Counted from the first letter of the stretch, positions 1-9,743 are shown. The stretch: DNA of 64,000 bases from an uncultured Alphaproteobacteria bacterium (GCA_902567855.1 CACFOQ010000001.1:1-64000), one strand, 5' to 3'. Made by a program: numbers and translations. The notes: generated from the sequence alone by a model not told the origin.

Positions 1-171
1 ACTAATACAGCGCTATTTTTGTATTTAGAGCCAGTTGTTGCTATAATTGGAGCAGTGATTTTATTAAAAGAAACATTAACTAAATATCAATTAGTTGGAG
101 CAGTCATAGTGTTATCAAGTCTTGCTCTAGCAACGTATTTATCAGGTAAAATTAAAAATGATTCTTCATAA
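1..171 (+). CDS. EamA/DMT-family transporter, C-terminal fragment
   Basis: The first 57 codons of the window are the 3' end of a gene that begins upstream. The peptide has a hydrophobic helix with a LEPVVA-type motif, then a polar KETLT turn and a second hydrophobic helix ending in a short charged tail. This is the usual end of EamA-domain (drug/metabolite transporter superfamily) permeases, where the last two membrane helices carry an E-P-V motif. The substrate cannot be told. The 3' end overlaps the convergent dipeptidase-like gene by 20 bp. Confidence 0.75.
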   Translation, partial: TNTALFLYLEPVVAIIGAVILLKETLTKYQLVGAVIVLSSLALATYLSGKIKNDSS

Positions 172-1138
172 AATTAAGCCAATTCGTCCCAATAATTTTT
201 TCAGCTATATTCTCATTAATATTATTTAGACACATAGCTTCAAATAGATTATTTATATCGCTAGGTTTTTGGTACCAATCAGGTTGTTTTGGCCATTTAA
301 TATTTTTATCTTTTGACTCTCCATAATCTGTTTTTTTTGTCCATTTTCCATTTCGCATCCACATTACAACTTCATCAGACCAGTTCAAGCACAAGTCTGA
401 ACCTATACCAATATTTTCTGAGCCAATTAAATCGATTAACTTTCTAATCATTGTGCAGAAATCTTCTATTTTACAATTACCTAAATTTTTTAAGTGATAA
501 GGGTATAAGCTTAAACCGATAAAGCCATTTTTATTTACTAACTTCTTTAAAACTTCATCATCAATATTTCTAAGTGATTTATGAAAAAAAGACGGATTAG
601 CATGAGATATGGCAACGGGTTTTTTAGAAAATTCTATAGCTTCTAAACAAGTAATTTTTCCAGCATGACTTAAATCCACAATCATTCCAAGATGATTCAT
701 TTCCTCTATCACAGCTTTTCCAAATCGACTTACACCAGAATCTTTTGGTTCAAAGCAACCTCCAGCTAAAGGAGTTTGATTATTATATGTTAGTTGCATA
801 AACCTTAGTCCTTTTTGAAAAAATTTTTCTACTAAATAGATGTCATTAGCAATAGGTGCTGAGTTTTGAAATCCAAAAATAAAAGCAACTTTATTATTTT
901 TTTTGGCATCTATAATATCTTGTGAAGTTTTTGCATGACAAATAATGTCTTTATTATTTGAAATTAATTTCTCAAATTCTATAATTTTATTAAAAGATTC
1001 TTCAGTATTTTCCCAATAAACTAAAGTAGCATGAATAGCTGTTATTCCGCCCTTCCATAGATCCTCTAATATTTCTCTATTCCAATTACAATATTCTAAA
1101 CCATCTATTATAATTTGATTTTTTAGTAAATTTGTCAT
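152..1138 (-). CDS. M19 (membrane/renal dipeptidase) family protein with altered metal site
   Basis: A 328-residue cytoplasmic protein of peptidase family M19, which normally cleaves dipeptides with a two-zinc centre in a TIM barrel. Preserved family features are DLSHAG (His158), AISHA (His179), an R-N-x-D-D stretch near 190 and GIGSD (Asp248). However the N-terminal D-G-H-x-D metal motif reads D-G-L-E-Y (residues 12-16) and the bridging Glu of the family appears to be Gln91. The classical binuclear site is therefore probably absent or changed, and dipeptidase activity is doubtful. It is a single gene, divergent from the unknown pair at 1198 and convergent with the EamA fragment. There is no signal peptide. 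Confidence 0.8.
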   Translation of the reverse strand: MTNLLKNQIIIDGLEYCNWNREILEDLWKGGITAIHATLVYWENTEESFNKIIEFEKLISNNKDIICHAKTSQDIIDAKKNNKVAFIFGFQNSAPIANDIYLVEKFFQKGLRFMQLTYNNQTPLAGGCFEPKDSGVSRFGKAVIEEMNHLGMIVDLSHAGKITCLEAIEFSKKPVAISHANPSFFHKSLRNIDDEVLKKLVNKNGFIGLSLYPYHLKNLGNCKIEDFCTMIRKLIDLIGSENIGIGSDLCLNWSDEVVMWMRNGKWTKKTDYGESKDKNIKWPKQPDWYQKPSDINNLFEAMCLNNINENIAEKIIGTNWLNFMKNHF

Positions 1139-1170
1139 AATTTATTTCGTATCAATACTTAATTATTTGT

Positions 1171-1176
1171 TATAAT
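1171..1176 (+). promoter_or_regulatory. Candidate -10 box for the 1198-3587 gene pair
   Basis: A perfect TATAAT lies 22 bp upstream of the ATG at 1198, inside a 59-bp divergent spacer. No good -35 element is visible at the usual spacing, and the region is so AT-rich that this could be chance. Confidence 0.3.
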
Positions 1177-1197
1177 TCACTATATATATTTTTAATT

Positions 1198-2883
1198 ATG
1201 ACTCAAAAAATTTTTAAATACACCAACCCTTCTCGCATGAACCTAAAAGAAATGGGATCGAGATATCCTTCAAGATTAAGTTTTTCACGAAGTATGTTAA
1301 GAACTTTAGTAAAAGAAAAATGGAAAATTAAAAGATCAAAATTTGACCTAGATAAGCAAGGTTATGGAACAGCTATATATCAAATTAATATTAATAAAGA
1401 AATATACTCATTGGTATGTTTTTCGCGTTTTTTAAATGACAAAGATAGAAGTGATAGAGTTATAGCAGATAAATGGGATACTGCTTATACTCTTCATATA
1501 GGTAAAATTAATCAAAAAAATTTAAATAGATTAAAAAAAAATGTTCCTCTTCAAGAGTCAGGTAGGAATTCACCAAATGAATTGGTTTTAAGTCGTGCAA
1601 ATAAAAGTGTAAGGCTATTCAAAAGAGTGGTCGAATGTCTTTCTAAAGGTGTTCAACCTACCATAAATGAAATTAATGATGTTGGTTATTTAATGAGAAC
1701 TACTGCCGTATATGGCAGTGGAAAATTTGGACTATCTGATTTTATAAGAACAAAAAAAGTTACAGCATTTGATCAGCCTTTTAGAGCTGAGATGCTTGCA
1801 GTGTATATTATTAGAGAGTTTAGTGTTGAACTAGTAGAACATATAGCTTTTCATTTAAATCCAAAAAAAGCAGTGAAGCTAGATAAAAGATTAAAGCAGC
1901 ACTTGGGGATTGGAAATTCTACAGGCTTAGGTATGGCTCCATTTATAATAAAACATCCAAAGCTAGTCCATAAATGGATGAGTCAGTATAATCTTGCTAT
2001 AGAAAATATAACTTCAAAAAAATCTCTAACAAAAAATAATTTAAGCAAATTTATTATATTACTAAAAAAAGCTAGAGATTATTTGAAAGAAGTAAAAACT
2101 ACAGATAACTATCAAATAGAAAAAAATAAAGAAGCTTTGAAAGATATTAAAAAGACAATTATCTTTTGTAATAAAATCAATTCAAATATAAATAAATATG
2201 ATTGGATAAAAATTTTAGATTTTGCTCATAAAAATTTATCCTTTGATGCGCAAGAAATTATCAAAGTGCAAATAATAGAATTATACCCAGGAATAGCTAA
2301 TGATCTAAGTAACGATATGTCAAACTCTGATGAAATGTATTTAAAAGTTAATGAAAAAATATCATCTTTAAAAAAATTTATTGAAAAGAATTATAAATGG
2401 GCACTAAAAATAGATTTTGAAAAGAAAGAAAATTTATATTTATTTTGGTATATATCTGAAGAAAAATTAGAACCACGATTGGGCGAAAGATACAACGAAA
2501 ATGGAGCAGAATTGGAACAACCTTTAGGTATAGGAAGAATGGTAAATAGCTTTTATAAATTTTTAGTTAATTATAAGAAAATAAAAAATGAAACTATAGG
2601 AAAATTTTTACTCAGCTATCCAGAGTACAGAGGAATTATAAGAAGAATACAAACTTTATCAGATTACAAATTGGGTGAAGTAGAAGATAATATATTGGCA
2701 AAAAATACTATGCCTATAGATATGTTAAGATTCAAATTGTCTTTTTTTGGTGCGTCTCGCTATGATCCAAAATCAACAAAATGGTTAAGAGTAAGTTTTT
2801 TTACAGGAGCTCCATTTTACAAAGAATTATCTAAACAAAACGTTGATAGCTGGGGTTTTGCGACTAAGAATTCATACCAATAG
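1198..2883 (+). CDS. Conserved protein of unknown function, partner of DUF3726 protein
   Basis: A 561-residue soluble protein with no recognised catalytic motif, signal peptide or membrane helix. From memory, the central block (about 195-260: FRAEMLAVYIIREF, then LKQHLGIGNSTGLGMAPF) resembles uncharacterised proteins of about 550 residues in other alphaproteobacteria that also sit beside DUF3726. The block 425-460 contains R-Y-N-E-N-G-A-E-L-E-Q-P-L-G-I-G. The C-terminus (about 505-550) has a conserved-looking SRYDPKSTKWLRVSFFTGAPF segment. It begins 59 bp from the divergent M19 gene and is followed after 2 bp by the DUF3726 gene, so the two are almost surely co-translated. Function is unknown. 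Confidence 0.8.
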   Translation: MTQKIFKYTNPSRMNLKEMGSRYPSRLSFSRSMLRTLVKEKWKIKRSKFDLDKQGYGTAIYQININKEIYSLVCFSRFLNDKDRSDRVIADKWDTAYTLHIGKINQKNLNRLKKNVPLQESGRNSPNELVLSRANKSVRLFKRVVECLSKGVQPTINEINDVGYLMRTTAVYGSGKFGLSDFIRTKKVTAFDQPFRAEMLAVYIIREFSVELVEHIAFHLNPKKAVKLDKRLKQHLGIGNSTGLGMAPFIIKHPKLVHKWMSQYNLAIENITSKKSLTKNNLSKFIILLKKARDYLKEVKTTDNYQIEKNKEALKDIKKTIIFCNKINSNINKYDWIKILDFAHKNLSFDAQEIIKVQIIELYPGIANDLSNDMSNSDEMYLKVNEKISSLKKFIEKNYKWALKIDFEKKENLYLFWYISEEKLEPRLGERYNENGAELEQPLGIGRMVNSFYKFLVNYKKIKNETIGKFLLSYPEYRGIIRRIQTLSDYKLGEVEDNILAKNTMPIDMLRFKLSFFGASRYDPKSTKWLRVSFFTGAPFYKELSKQNVDSWGFATKNSYQ

Positions 2884-2885
2884 TT

Positions 2886-3587
2886 GTGGGTTATTCATTT
2901 TACGAAATATATGTTACTTCTCAAAGAGCTTTTTCAGCTATGGGTTTTCCGCACGGATCTGATGAGGATGCCGCTTTTATAATATCTTGGCTAGAATTAA
3001 ATAATTTTAGAGGTGTTTCTTTGCTTGCTAGTTCAATTAAAGAATTAGATCAAAAATTCGAAGGAATATTAGATATTGAAGATTTAAGTAAAACAATAAA
3101 TTTTAAAAATGTATCTATTTTGATGAAAGGATCTGGATTAATAGATTTTATGCTATCTAAAACAGTAAATAAAAAAAAGATTTCAGTGAAAATAATAAAT
3201 TGTAAAAAAAGTATCTTGTTTTTACCTCTTTTATATAAAATTTCCAAAAAAATAAATTATATTACATTTTCATTTTGTGACTCAAATAATAGATTAAATA
3301 CATATGAATTAAAAAACAAAAAAATAATTATTAAAAATAAAAAAAATAATAAATTATTACAAAATAATGAAGTCATTATTGAAATGCAAAATAATAAAGA
3401 AAACATGAATAATATAAATAATAATAAAGTAATTTCTGAAAAGGAAATTCAAAAAAACTTATCTCGCTCTTTGGAACCTGAAGTAAAATCTTGGAATAAA
3501 ATTACTAAAATAGCTAACAAGACATTTGTACCAGAGTCTGAAGAGTCTAGAAATAAAGGAGCTGGTGGAGGTGATGCAAATGATTAA
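2886..3587 (+). CDS. DUF3726-family protein
   Basis: A 233-residue protein that appears to start at a GTG 2 bp after the preceding stop, suggesting translational coupling. Residues 1-45 (S-F-Y-E-I-Y-V-T-S-Q-R-A-F, then a G-S-D-E-D-A-A block and I-S-W-L-E) fit the DUF3726 N-terminal pattern. The extreme C-terminus (E-E-S-R-N-K-G-A-G-G-G-D-A-N-D) fits its glycine-rich S-R-x-x-G-A-G-x-G-x-x-D-N-D ending. Residues 130-190 are a Lys/Asn-rich low-complexity stretch, probably AT drift in a surface region. The family has no known function. It ends 12 bp from the convergent end of the DmdA-like gene. Confidence 0.75.
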   Translation: MGYSFYEIYVTSQRAFSAMGFPHGSDEDAAFIISWLELNNFRGVSLLASSIKELDQKFEGILDIEDLSKTINFKNVSILMKGSGLIDFMLSKTVNKKKISVKIINCKKSILFLPLLYKISKKINYITFSFCDSNNRLNTYELKNKKIIIKNKKNNKLLQNNEVIIEMQNNKENMNNINNNKVISEKEIQKNLSRSLEPEVKSWNKITKIANKTFVPESEESRNKGAGGGDAND

Positions 3588-3599
3588 TTATAAAATAAT

Positions 3600-4712
3600 T
3601 TAAAGAAAAGGTAATTCACATAAAGAACCATTAAAAGACTCTCCTTCTATTTCAATTTTACAAACTTCAGAAAAATTCAAAAAAGGTTTTTTAACCATAA
3701 CTATACCAATAACTTTTTTAAAATGTGGAGAATAAATTCCGGATCTTAAATCTCCTATTATATTATTATTGAGATCATAAACATTCATTGAACTACTAAC
3801 ATTTATAAACTTGGAATCAATTTTTATACCCATTAGTTTTTTATTAATACCCTCTGATTGAATTTTAATTAATTCATTTTTTCCTACAAATTCTACATCA
3901 GTATCTAAATTAACAAATTTATCGAAACCACATTCAAGAGGATTGTCATTATTATCAAAATCGTTACCACAAGATAATAAGGCACTTTCTATTCTTTCTA
4001 TAAGATTGGGGTATCCTGGCCTTATATTATATTCTTTTCCAACTTCAAATATATGATCATATAGCTCTAATCCTGAACTAGTATTTTCAACATATATCTC
4101 ATAACCACCCTGCTTTGACCATCCAGACCGAGCAATTAAATGTTTGGTACCCTTAAAATCAAAATAAGCAAAATCAAAAAAATTAAGTTCATTAATTTGA
4201 TTTCCAAAAATCTTTTCCATCAATGGATACGATTGAGGACCTTGAATAGCCATAATATCCACGTTTGGTTCAATGATTTGAACCTGTAAACTATATCCAA
4301 TTGCCAATCCTTTTGCATATAATATGACATCACTGTCAGCAATTGAAAGCCACCATTTTTCTTTGTTATGTCTTAGAACAATAGGATCATTAATAAGGCC
4401 ACCTTTATCATCAATAACCGGACAATAATAACACCTTCCATCTTTTGAATTGGTTAAGTCTCTACATGTCATTAATTGAACAAGTTTAGCTGAATCTTTA
4501 CCAGTAATTTCAACTTGTCTTTCTCCCGCAACATCCCAGAGCTGCACATATTTTTTTAGATGGTAATAAGCTTCTTCTAAAGATTCTCCGAAAGCTGTTG
4601 GAAGCAGCATATGATTGTATACAGTATATGAAGATACTCCCTGTTTTTCAATTCTAGAAGTATAAGGTGTACTTCTTATTCTTCTTGATTTTGCAATGGA
4701 AAATTTTTTCAT
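3600..4712 (-). CDS. dmdA: DmdA-type THF-dependent demethylase (GcvT family), putative DMSP demethylase
   Basis: A 370-residue GcvT/aminomethyltransferase-fold protein. DmdA moves a methyl group from dimethylsulfoniopropionate to tetrahydrofolate, giving methylmercaptopropionate. The length equals SAR11 DmdA (about 369). The N-terminus carries R-R-I-R-S-T-P-Y, then [11 protein letters not shown] and the [12 protein letters not shown] block, which I recall as DmdA-like rather than GcvT-like. Further blocks are [28 protein letters not shown] and [10 protein letters not shown]. It is the last gene of the 16-kb operon, 4 bp after doeA. Related GcvT-like demethylases act on other methylated substrates, so the DMSP assignment is probable, not certain. 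Confidence 0.7.
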   Translation of the reverse strand: MKKFSIAKSRRIRSTPYTSRIEKQGVSSYTVYNHMLLPTAFGESLEEAYYHLKKYVQLWDVAGERQVEITGKDSAKLVQLMTCRDLTNSKDGRCYYCPVIDDKGGLINDPIVLRHNKEKWWLSIADSDVILYAKGLAIGYSLQVQIIEPNVDIMAIQGPQSYPLMEKIFGNQINELNFFDFAYFDFKGTKHLIARSGWSKQGGYEIYVENTSSGLELYDHIFEVGKEYNIRPGYPNLIERIESALLSCGNDFDNNDNPLECGFDKFVNLDTDVEFVGKNELIKIQSEGINKKLMGIKIDSKFINVSSSMNVYDLNNNIIGDLRSGIYSPHFKKVIGIVMVKKPFLNFSEVCKIEIEGESFNGSLCELPFL

Positions 4713-4716
4713 TTTT

Positions 4717-5889
4717 TTAAACTAGATGTAAGCTTCTTGGAAAATCACAAAATAATTCACATCCATTTTCTGTAACTCTAATTGATTCACTAATCTCTAA
4801 TCCCCATGTATCCATCCACATACCTGCCATTAAGTGATAAGTCACATTTGGATATAAAACAGTTTTTTCATTTTTTCGAATGCTCAAAGTATGTTCTCCC
4901 CAATCAGGAGGATAGCCTAGTCCAATAGAATAGCCGCACCTTGATTCTTTTTCTAAACCATATTTTTCTAATACACTCCAGAAAGCAACAGCAACATCAT
5001 GGCAAGTGTTTCCAGGTTTTGTATTTTCTATTGCTTTTTCAACACCTTCATTTGTAATTTTTAAAGTTTCATCAATTTTACTATCTGGTTTACCAATGTA
5101 TACAGTTCTTGATAAGGCGCAATGATACCTATGTTTTACTCCACCTAATTCGATTATAGTTCCTTCATTTTCTTTAAATTTTTTATCTGTTGGAGTTAAA
5201 TGAGAAGCAGAGGCAGATTTGCCACTAGCTAAAATTATATTTAACCCTGAATATTCTCCACCTATTTGAACTTGATCATTCCCAGCTAAAAGAGTTTGTT
5301 GAATCTTGCCAGCTACATAACTTTGTTTAACGCCTGGCTTAATTTCATTGTAAGCAGTTTGCATACCAGCTTGAACTAGCTTTGCACCTTCTTGCATAAA
5401 TGCAATTTCAGCATCAGATTTGATATATCTAATCCAATTAACTAAAAGATGTCCATCTTTAAAATTTGCATTTGGACATTTTGTTATTAAACGATTGTGA
5501 TTTTCTGCAGTATAATAATAACTATCCATTTCAACTCCTATATTCTTTTTCTCCCATTTGTTATTATGAATATAGTTTGCTACGTAATCATAAGGATGAG
5601 ATGGAGGTGATTGAATTAAGCTTTCAGGATAACCTAAAATATTTTCCTCTTTTAGAAAAGTAGTAATTCTTGCTCCATTAGAATCTTGCTTTCTTCCAAA
5701 CCAAATAGGTTCATCCTTATCTAATGCTACTATTACACCTTGTGGAACATAAAAAGACCATCCATCATAACCAGTTAAATAGTTCATATTTGAAGGATCA
5801 GAAATTACTAAAATATCTAAATCTTTTTCAGACATTTTCTTTTTTACTTTTTCTAATCTTGATGAATACTCTTCTTTTGTAAAAATCAT
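4717..5889 (-). CDS. doeA: Ectoine hydrolase DoeA/EutD (M24 creatinase-like)
   Basis: A 390-residue pita-bread (M24) hydrolase. DoeA opens the ectoine ring, giving N-acetyl-2,4-diaminobutyrate. The N-terminus has the DoeA hallmark [19 protein letters not shown] (about 30-48), followed by [12 protein letters not shown]. The C-terminal half has [28 protein letters not shown] and [11 protein letters not shown]. The five metal ligands of true M24 aminopeptidases are not present, as in creatinase and DoeA, which are metal-independent. It lies 43 bp after soxG and 4 bp before dmdA, near the 3' end of the long operon and away from eutABC at the 5' end. The match over the N-terminal block makes this one of the firmer calls in the operon. 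Confidence 0.85.
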   Translation of the reverse strand: MIFTKEEYSSRLEKVKKKMSEKDLDILVISDPSNMNYLTGYDGWSFYVPQGVIVALDKDEPIWFGRKQDSNGARITTFLKEENILGYPESLIQSPPSHPYDYVANYIHNNKWEKKNIGVEMDSYYYTAENHNRLITKCPNANFKDGHLLVNWIRYIKSDAEIAFMQEGAKLVQAGMQTAYNEIKPGVKQSYVAGKIQQTLLAGNDQVQIGGEYSGLNIILASGKSASASHLTPTDKKFKENEGTIIELGGVKHRYHCALSRTVYIGKPDSKIDETLKITNEGVEKAIENTKPGNTCHDVAVAFWSVLEKYGLEKESRCGYSIGLGYPPDWGEHTLSIRKNEKTVLYPNVTYHLMAGMWMDTWGLEISESIRVTENGCELFCDFPRSLHLV

Positions 5890-5932
5890 ATGCTCTATCT
5901 ATTCATTTTAAAAAAATTGTCTATGAACTTAA

Positions 5933-6499
5933 TTATCTTTCTAAAATTTTGTAGCCAAATTGTTTAGCAGTTTCCAATAAAATCTCCCAAATCGATAATC
6001 CAAATCCTCTAGGAATAAAAAGATGATAATTGTTATCAGAATACTTTAATAATTTAATACTAACGTGATGAATAGCTGAACTTGCTGAAGAACATTCAGA
6101 AAAATTAATACTTCTTAAGTCTAATGGTAAATGTCTATTGAGCAAAAGAGTTGCATTCTCTCCTGAAATAGAAATACATGTAAAAGAATGTGAAATTTCT
6201 AAAGTTGTTCCTAATTCTTCAGAAAAATTAATTTCTTTATCTATCGCCCACCACTTTAAAGGCTCTATTCTCCATAAAGAAAATTTTTTTTCAACTATAC
6301 CCTTATTAAATTGAGGAACATAAGGTAATTCTAATTCTTTTTTTAAAAAACTCTCTGCTTTCTCTAATGCTTCAGGCCAACATGAAATTTGTTTTATATT
6401 AATGTTATTATATTCTTTAAAACTAATATTTGTCTCATTGTTAAATGGATAATCCCCAGGAAAATAATTTGAGTCCAATGCTGAATGTCTATTATGCAT
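5933..6499 (-). CDS. soxG: Sarcosine oxidase gamma subunit
   Basis: The small gamma subunit (188 residues) of heterotetrameric sarcosine oxidase, related to GcvT/YgfZ folds. The ATG at 6499 is chosen because the peptide then starts M-H-N-R-H-S-A-L-D, the usual SoxG beginning (R-x-S-A-L). An upstream ATG at 6523 would overlap soxA more. Residues about 105-150 (S-C-I-S-I-S-G-E-N-A, L-N-R-H-L-P-L-D-L-R) fit the SoxG core. It overlaps the end of soxA by 8 bp, so translation is coupled. The sequence is more diverged than the other subunits, as is normal for this subunit. Confidence 0.88.
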   Translation of the reverse strand: MHNRHSALDSNYFPGDYPFNNETNISFKEYNNINIKQISCWPEALEKAESFLKKELELPYVPQFNKGIVEKKFSLWRIEPLKWWAIDKEINFSEELGTTLEISHSFTCISISGENATLLLNRHLPLDLRSINFSECSSASSAIHHVSIKLLKYSDNNYHLFIPRGFGLSIWEILLETAKQFGYKILER

Positions 6500-9461
6500 G
6501 CATTCTTTTTCCTTCTGGATCAATCATATGTGGAGAGACTACTTCTATTTCCATTTGTTTGTTTCTCACAGGATCACTTCCTATTAAAGTTGTGTTATGC
6601 CATTTTTCTTTGCCACCTTGAACAAAACCAATGCCAATCCAATGACCTAGTTCAGGAGAATGTGTAACAGAAGTTATACGTCCAATACCAGAGCCTTTAA
6701 TTTTATTTTTTTCACAAACAATTGTTCCAGCATCAAATGTTTCTTTTTTGTCTACTGGAAAAAATCCTACAAGTTGTTCTCTATCTTTATTTGCACTTAA
6801 AGAACCTCTGGTTCTCATTGCACTTCCAATATAGGATTTTTTTGTTGAAGCCATTTTTCCTAAACCTGCATCTTCTATAGTAACTCGACCATCAAGTTCC
6901 GCTCCTGTAACATGTCCTTTTTCAACACGAAGTGCTCCTAAGGCTTCTAAACCATATAAACATCCATTATAATTTTGCACTTCTTTCCAAATTAAATCCA
7001 TCATTGAATTAGCATAATCTGAACCAATATAAATTTCATATCCAAGTTCACCTGAAAAACTTATTCTAACTATTCTACAAGGAGTACCATCTTTTAAATT
7101 TGCAGAGACAAAACCCATAAAAGGTAAATTTTTATTTTCAATCAAAGAAGGGTTTTCTAAACAATTCTTTATTGCTTCTCGAGATTTAGGACCTGAAATA
7201 GCAGCTGCAGCCCATTGCTCTGACACACTTGTTACATTTACTTTTAAATCAGTCCAACGTGTTTGTAAAAGCTCTTCCAACCATGACATTACTTTTCCTG
7301 CTTGGGCAGTAGAAGTTGTCATTAAATATTCATTTTCAGATAATCTCCACGAAGTGCCATCATCCATAACAATTCCGTCATCTCTCAACATGATACCATA
7401 CCTAGTTTTACCAATAGGTAATTTAGCAAAAGCATTTGAATATACTCTATTAATAAATTCTGTTGCATCAGGACCTTGAATTGCAATTTTTCCTAATGAA
7501 GTTACATCACAAACACCTACAGATTTCCTAACAGTTGTTGTTTCTCTAATATAAGATTCACTTAAAGTTTCATTATTTTTTGGAAAATACCATGGTCTTT
7601 GATAGAGCCCTACATCAATCATTATAGCTCCATGATCTAAATTCCATTGATGCATCGGAGTGACACGAAGTGGACGAAAATGTTTACCTACATTTCTTCC
7701 AGCCAAAGCTCCAATTGAAACTGGAGTATAAGGTGGACGAAATACAGTAGTACCTACTTCCGGTATATCCTTATCTAAAAGATCAGCCATCAAAGATAAG
7801 CCAATAATATTTCCCATTTTTCCTTGATCATTTGCCATTCCCAAAGTTGTATAACGTTTTAAATGTTCAACAGAGATAAAACCTTCTCTATGAGCTAAAC
7901 GAACATCATCAGCTGTTACATCATGTTGATAATCTACAAAACTTTTTGAACGAGATTTATTATATTTAACTTCATAAAGGGGTTGTATTGGATTTGACCA
8001 CCCGCCTTCTTTAGGAAAAAAGTAATTTGTTTTAGATAAACCCATATGATGCATTGCATCTAAAGCTCCAGCTATACCTGATTTTATGCAATCACTTTTA
8101 TTCCATATTCCTCTTGCAGAACCTATCATAGTAATTTTTTCTTTTGTATCCCCTGGAAGAAAACATAGATTTTCTGCATTCCATTTTGCCTTTACTCCTC
8201 TATGAGATAATAAATGGACTGCTGGAGACCAGCCACCTGAAATTAAAACTTGATCACAGGATATTGAATCTATTTTTGAATATGGTTGATGATTAGCATC
8301 AGCAATATCTATGCTTTTTATCTTTCTTGAACCATTAATACTATATGGAACTGTTTCAAATTTCACTTGAATATTATTATTAAAATTATCTAATTTAACT
8401 TCTTTTCTAGAGTCCAAAATAACAACCTTAGCTCCAGCTTGAGATAATAAATCTGCAGTATTATAAACAGAGTCGTTGTTTGTAGCGATTACAATATCTT
8501 TTCCAGTTAAAACACCATATCTATTTAAATAATGTTTAGCAGCATTAACAGTCATTACTCCGGGTATATCATTATTATTAAATGCTATGTGACGTTCCAA
8601 TGAACCAGAACCAACAATTATATGTTTAGCTCTTATTGTCCAAAATCGTTGTCGAGGTATATCTTTTTTATCATAATATATATGATCAGTTACCCTTTCT
8701 ATAAGGCCGATTACACAGTTATCATATAAACCAAAGGCAGTAGTTCTATTCATAATTCTAACACCCAAACCTTTAAGTTCCTGAAGAGTTTTATTTGTAT
8801 CAAATTCTTTTTCAGCAATCTGATCGCCTCCGAGAAGAGAGTCTTGCTCTACTAGAATTACATCAAGTTTTTTATCAGCAGCCTCTTTTGCAGCAGCAAT
8901 GCCTGCAGGACCAGAGCCTACAATTAAGATATCACAAAAATCATGCGCATGTTCATAACTGTCAGGATCAGCTAAGCGAGATAATTTACCCATACCTGCA
9001 GCTTTCCGAATAATTTTTTCAAAAAACATCCATATAGAAGTTCCGCTTCCCCACTCAAAAGGAGGTACACCCATAAAAGTTTTATAATAAAAACCTGCTG
9101 CAAAAAAACGGCTCAAATAATTATTTATTTCTCCAAAATCAAAATTGACATTTGGAAATGCATTTTGACCTGAAGCTTCTAAACCTTGATAAAGTTCTTG
9201 AGAGGTTGCTCTTACATTTGGATCTCTTTTTTCAAGAGAACCTATGGTAACAAGAGCGCCTGATTCTTCTACACCGCAAGACATTATACCTCTAGGTCTA
9301 TGATATTTAAAACTTCTTCCAACTATTTTAATATTATTTGCTAACAAAGCAGAGGCTAAGGTGTCTCCTTCATATCCAAAATAATTTTTCTTTTCCCAAT
9401 TAAATGATATAATTTTATCACGATTTATTTTTCCAAAATTGTCTATTCTTTTAGAGCTCAC
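6492..9461 (-). CDS. soxA: Sarcosine oxidase alpha subunit
   Basis: A 989-residue subunit that oxidises N-methylglycine to glycine and passes the methyl group as methylene-THF. Domains in order: an N-terminal ferredoxin-like domain (about 1-100, with the GIMSCGVEESGA loop), a dinucleotide-binding domain beginning at D-I-L-I-V-G-S-G-P-A-G (about 177-187), a pyridine-nucleotide-disulfide type region to about 480, and a C-terminal GcvT-like folate domain (about 590-989, with LGKIAIQGPDATEFINRVY). Full length matches the family. It overlaps soxD by 4 bp (ATGA) and soxG by 8 bp. Dimethylglycine- or N-methyl amino acid-oxidising relatives look similar, so the substrate is inferred. Confidence 0.93.
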   Translation of the reverse strand: MSSKRIDNFGKINRDKIISFNWEKKNYFGYEGDTLASALLANNIKIVGRSFKYHRPRGIMSCGVEESGALVTIGSLEKRDPNVRATSQELYQGLEASGQNAFPNVNFDFGEINNYLSRFFAAGFYYKTFMGVPPFEWGSGTSIWMFFEKIIRKAAGMGKLSRLADPDSYEHAHDFCDILIVGSGPAGIAAAKEAADKKLDVILVEQDSLLGGDQIAEKEFDTNKTLQELKGLGVRIMNRTTAFGLYDNCVIGLIERVTDHIYYDKKDIPRQRFWTIRAKHIIVGSGSLERHIAFNNNDIPGVMTVNAAKHYLNRYGVLTGKDIVIATNNDSVYNTADLLSQAGAKVVILDSRKEVKLDNFNNNIQVKFETVPYSINGSRKIKSIDIADANHQPYSKIDSISCDQVLISGGWSPAVHLLSHRGVKAKWNAENLCFLPGDTKEKITMIGSARGIWNKSDCIKSGIAGALDAMHHMGLSKTNYFFPKEGGWSNPIQPLYEVKYNKSRSKSFVDYQHDVTADDVRLAHREGFISVEHLKRYTTLGMANDQGKMGNIIGLSLMADLLDKDIPEVGTTVFRPPYTPVSIGALAGRNVGKHFRPLRVTPMHQWNLDHGAIMIDVGLYQRPWYFPKNNETLSESYIRETTTVRKSVGVCDVTSLGKIAIQGPDATEFINRVYSNAFAKLPIGKTRYGIMLRDDGIVMDDGTSWRLSENEYLMTTSTAQAGKVMSWLEELLQTRWTDLKVNVTSVSEQWAAAAISGPKSREAIKNCLENPSLIENKNLPFMGFVSANLKDGTPCRIVRISFSGELGYEIYIGSDYANSMMDLIWKEVQNYNGCLYGLEALGALRVEKGHVTGAELDGRVTIEDAGLGKMASTKKSYIGSAMRTRGSLSANKDREQLVGFFPVDKKETFDAGTIVCEKNKIKGSGIGRITSVTHSPELGHWIGIGFVQGGKEKWHNTTLIGSDPVRNKQMEIEVVSPHMIDPEGKRMHA

Positions 9462-9742
9462 TTTTTTAACTCCATTAATTTTTGTAAGTCAGGATGACAA
9501 GGTTTAACACTTTTAATTTCATGTGTTATTGTTGATCTTTCTACTTCTAGCCACATTCTACATCCATTAAGATGATGCCAAGTTTCTTTTTGAAATCCTT
9601 TGATATTCTTTCGAAAAAATATTGCCTCTGTCCACTCAGCTTCAGATGCATCTAAAGAAGGATAATTTATTGATGCATCTCCTCCATAAGTAAATTCACT
9701 ATGATCTCTTTCACCACAATATGGACATTTAATTCTTATCAT
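9458..9742 (-). CDS. soxD: Sarcosine oxidase delta subunit
   Basis: A 94-residue zinc-binding subunit of heterotetrameric sarcosine oxidase. The ATG at 9742 gives M-I-R-I-K-C-P-Y-C-G-E-R, the standard SoxD start. It lies 1 bp after the soxB stop, whereas a longer reading from 9784 would run inside soxB. The zinc ligands are the C-P-Y-C pair (residues 6-9), a following His and the Cys in H-L-N-G-C-R-M-W near residue 70. The end V-E-R-S-T-I-T-H-E-I is also typical. It overlaps soxA by 4 bp. Confidence 0.94.
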   Translation of the reverse strand: MIRIKCPYCGERDHSEFTYGGDASINYPSLDASEAEWTEAIFFRKNIKGFQKETWHHLNGCRMWLEVERSTITHEIKSVKPCHPDLQKLMELKK

Positions 9743-9743
9743 A

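Noticed and set aside
4717-5889. Creatinase (creatine amidinohydrolase) instead of ectoine hydrolase
   Set aside because: The N-terminal S-D-P-S-N-M block and the EutABC neighbours fit DoeA better, though both are the same fold.
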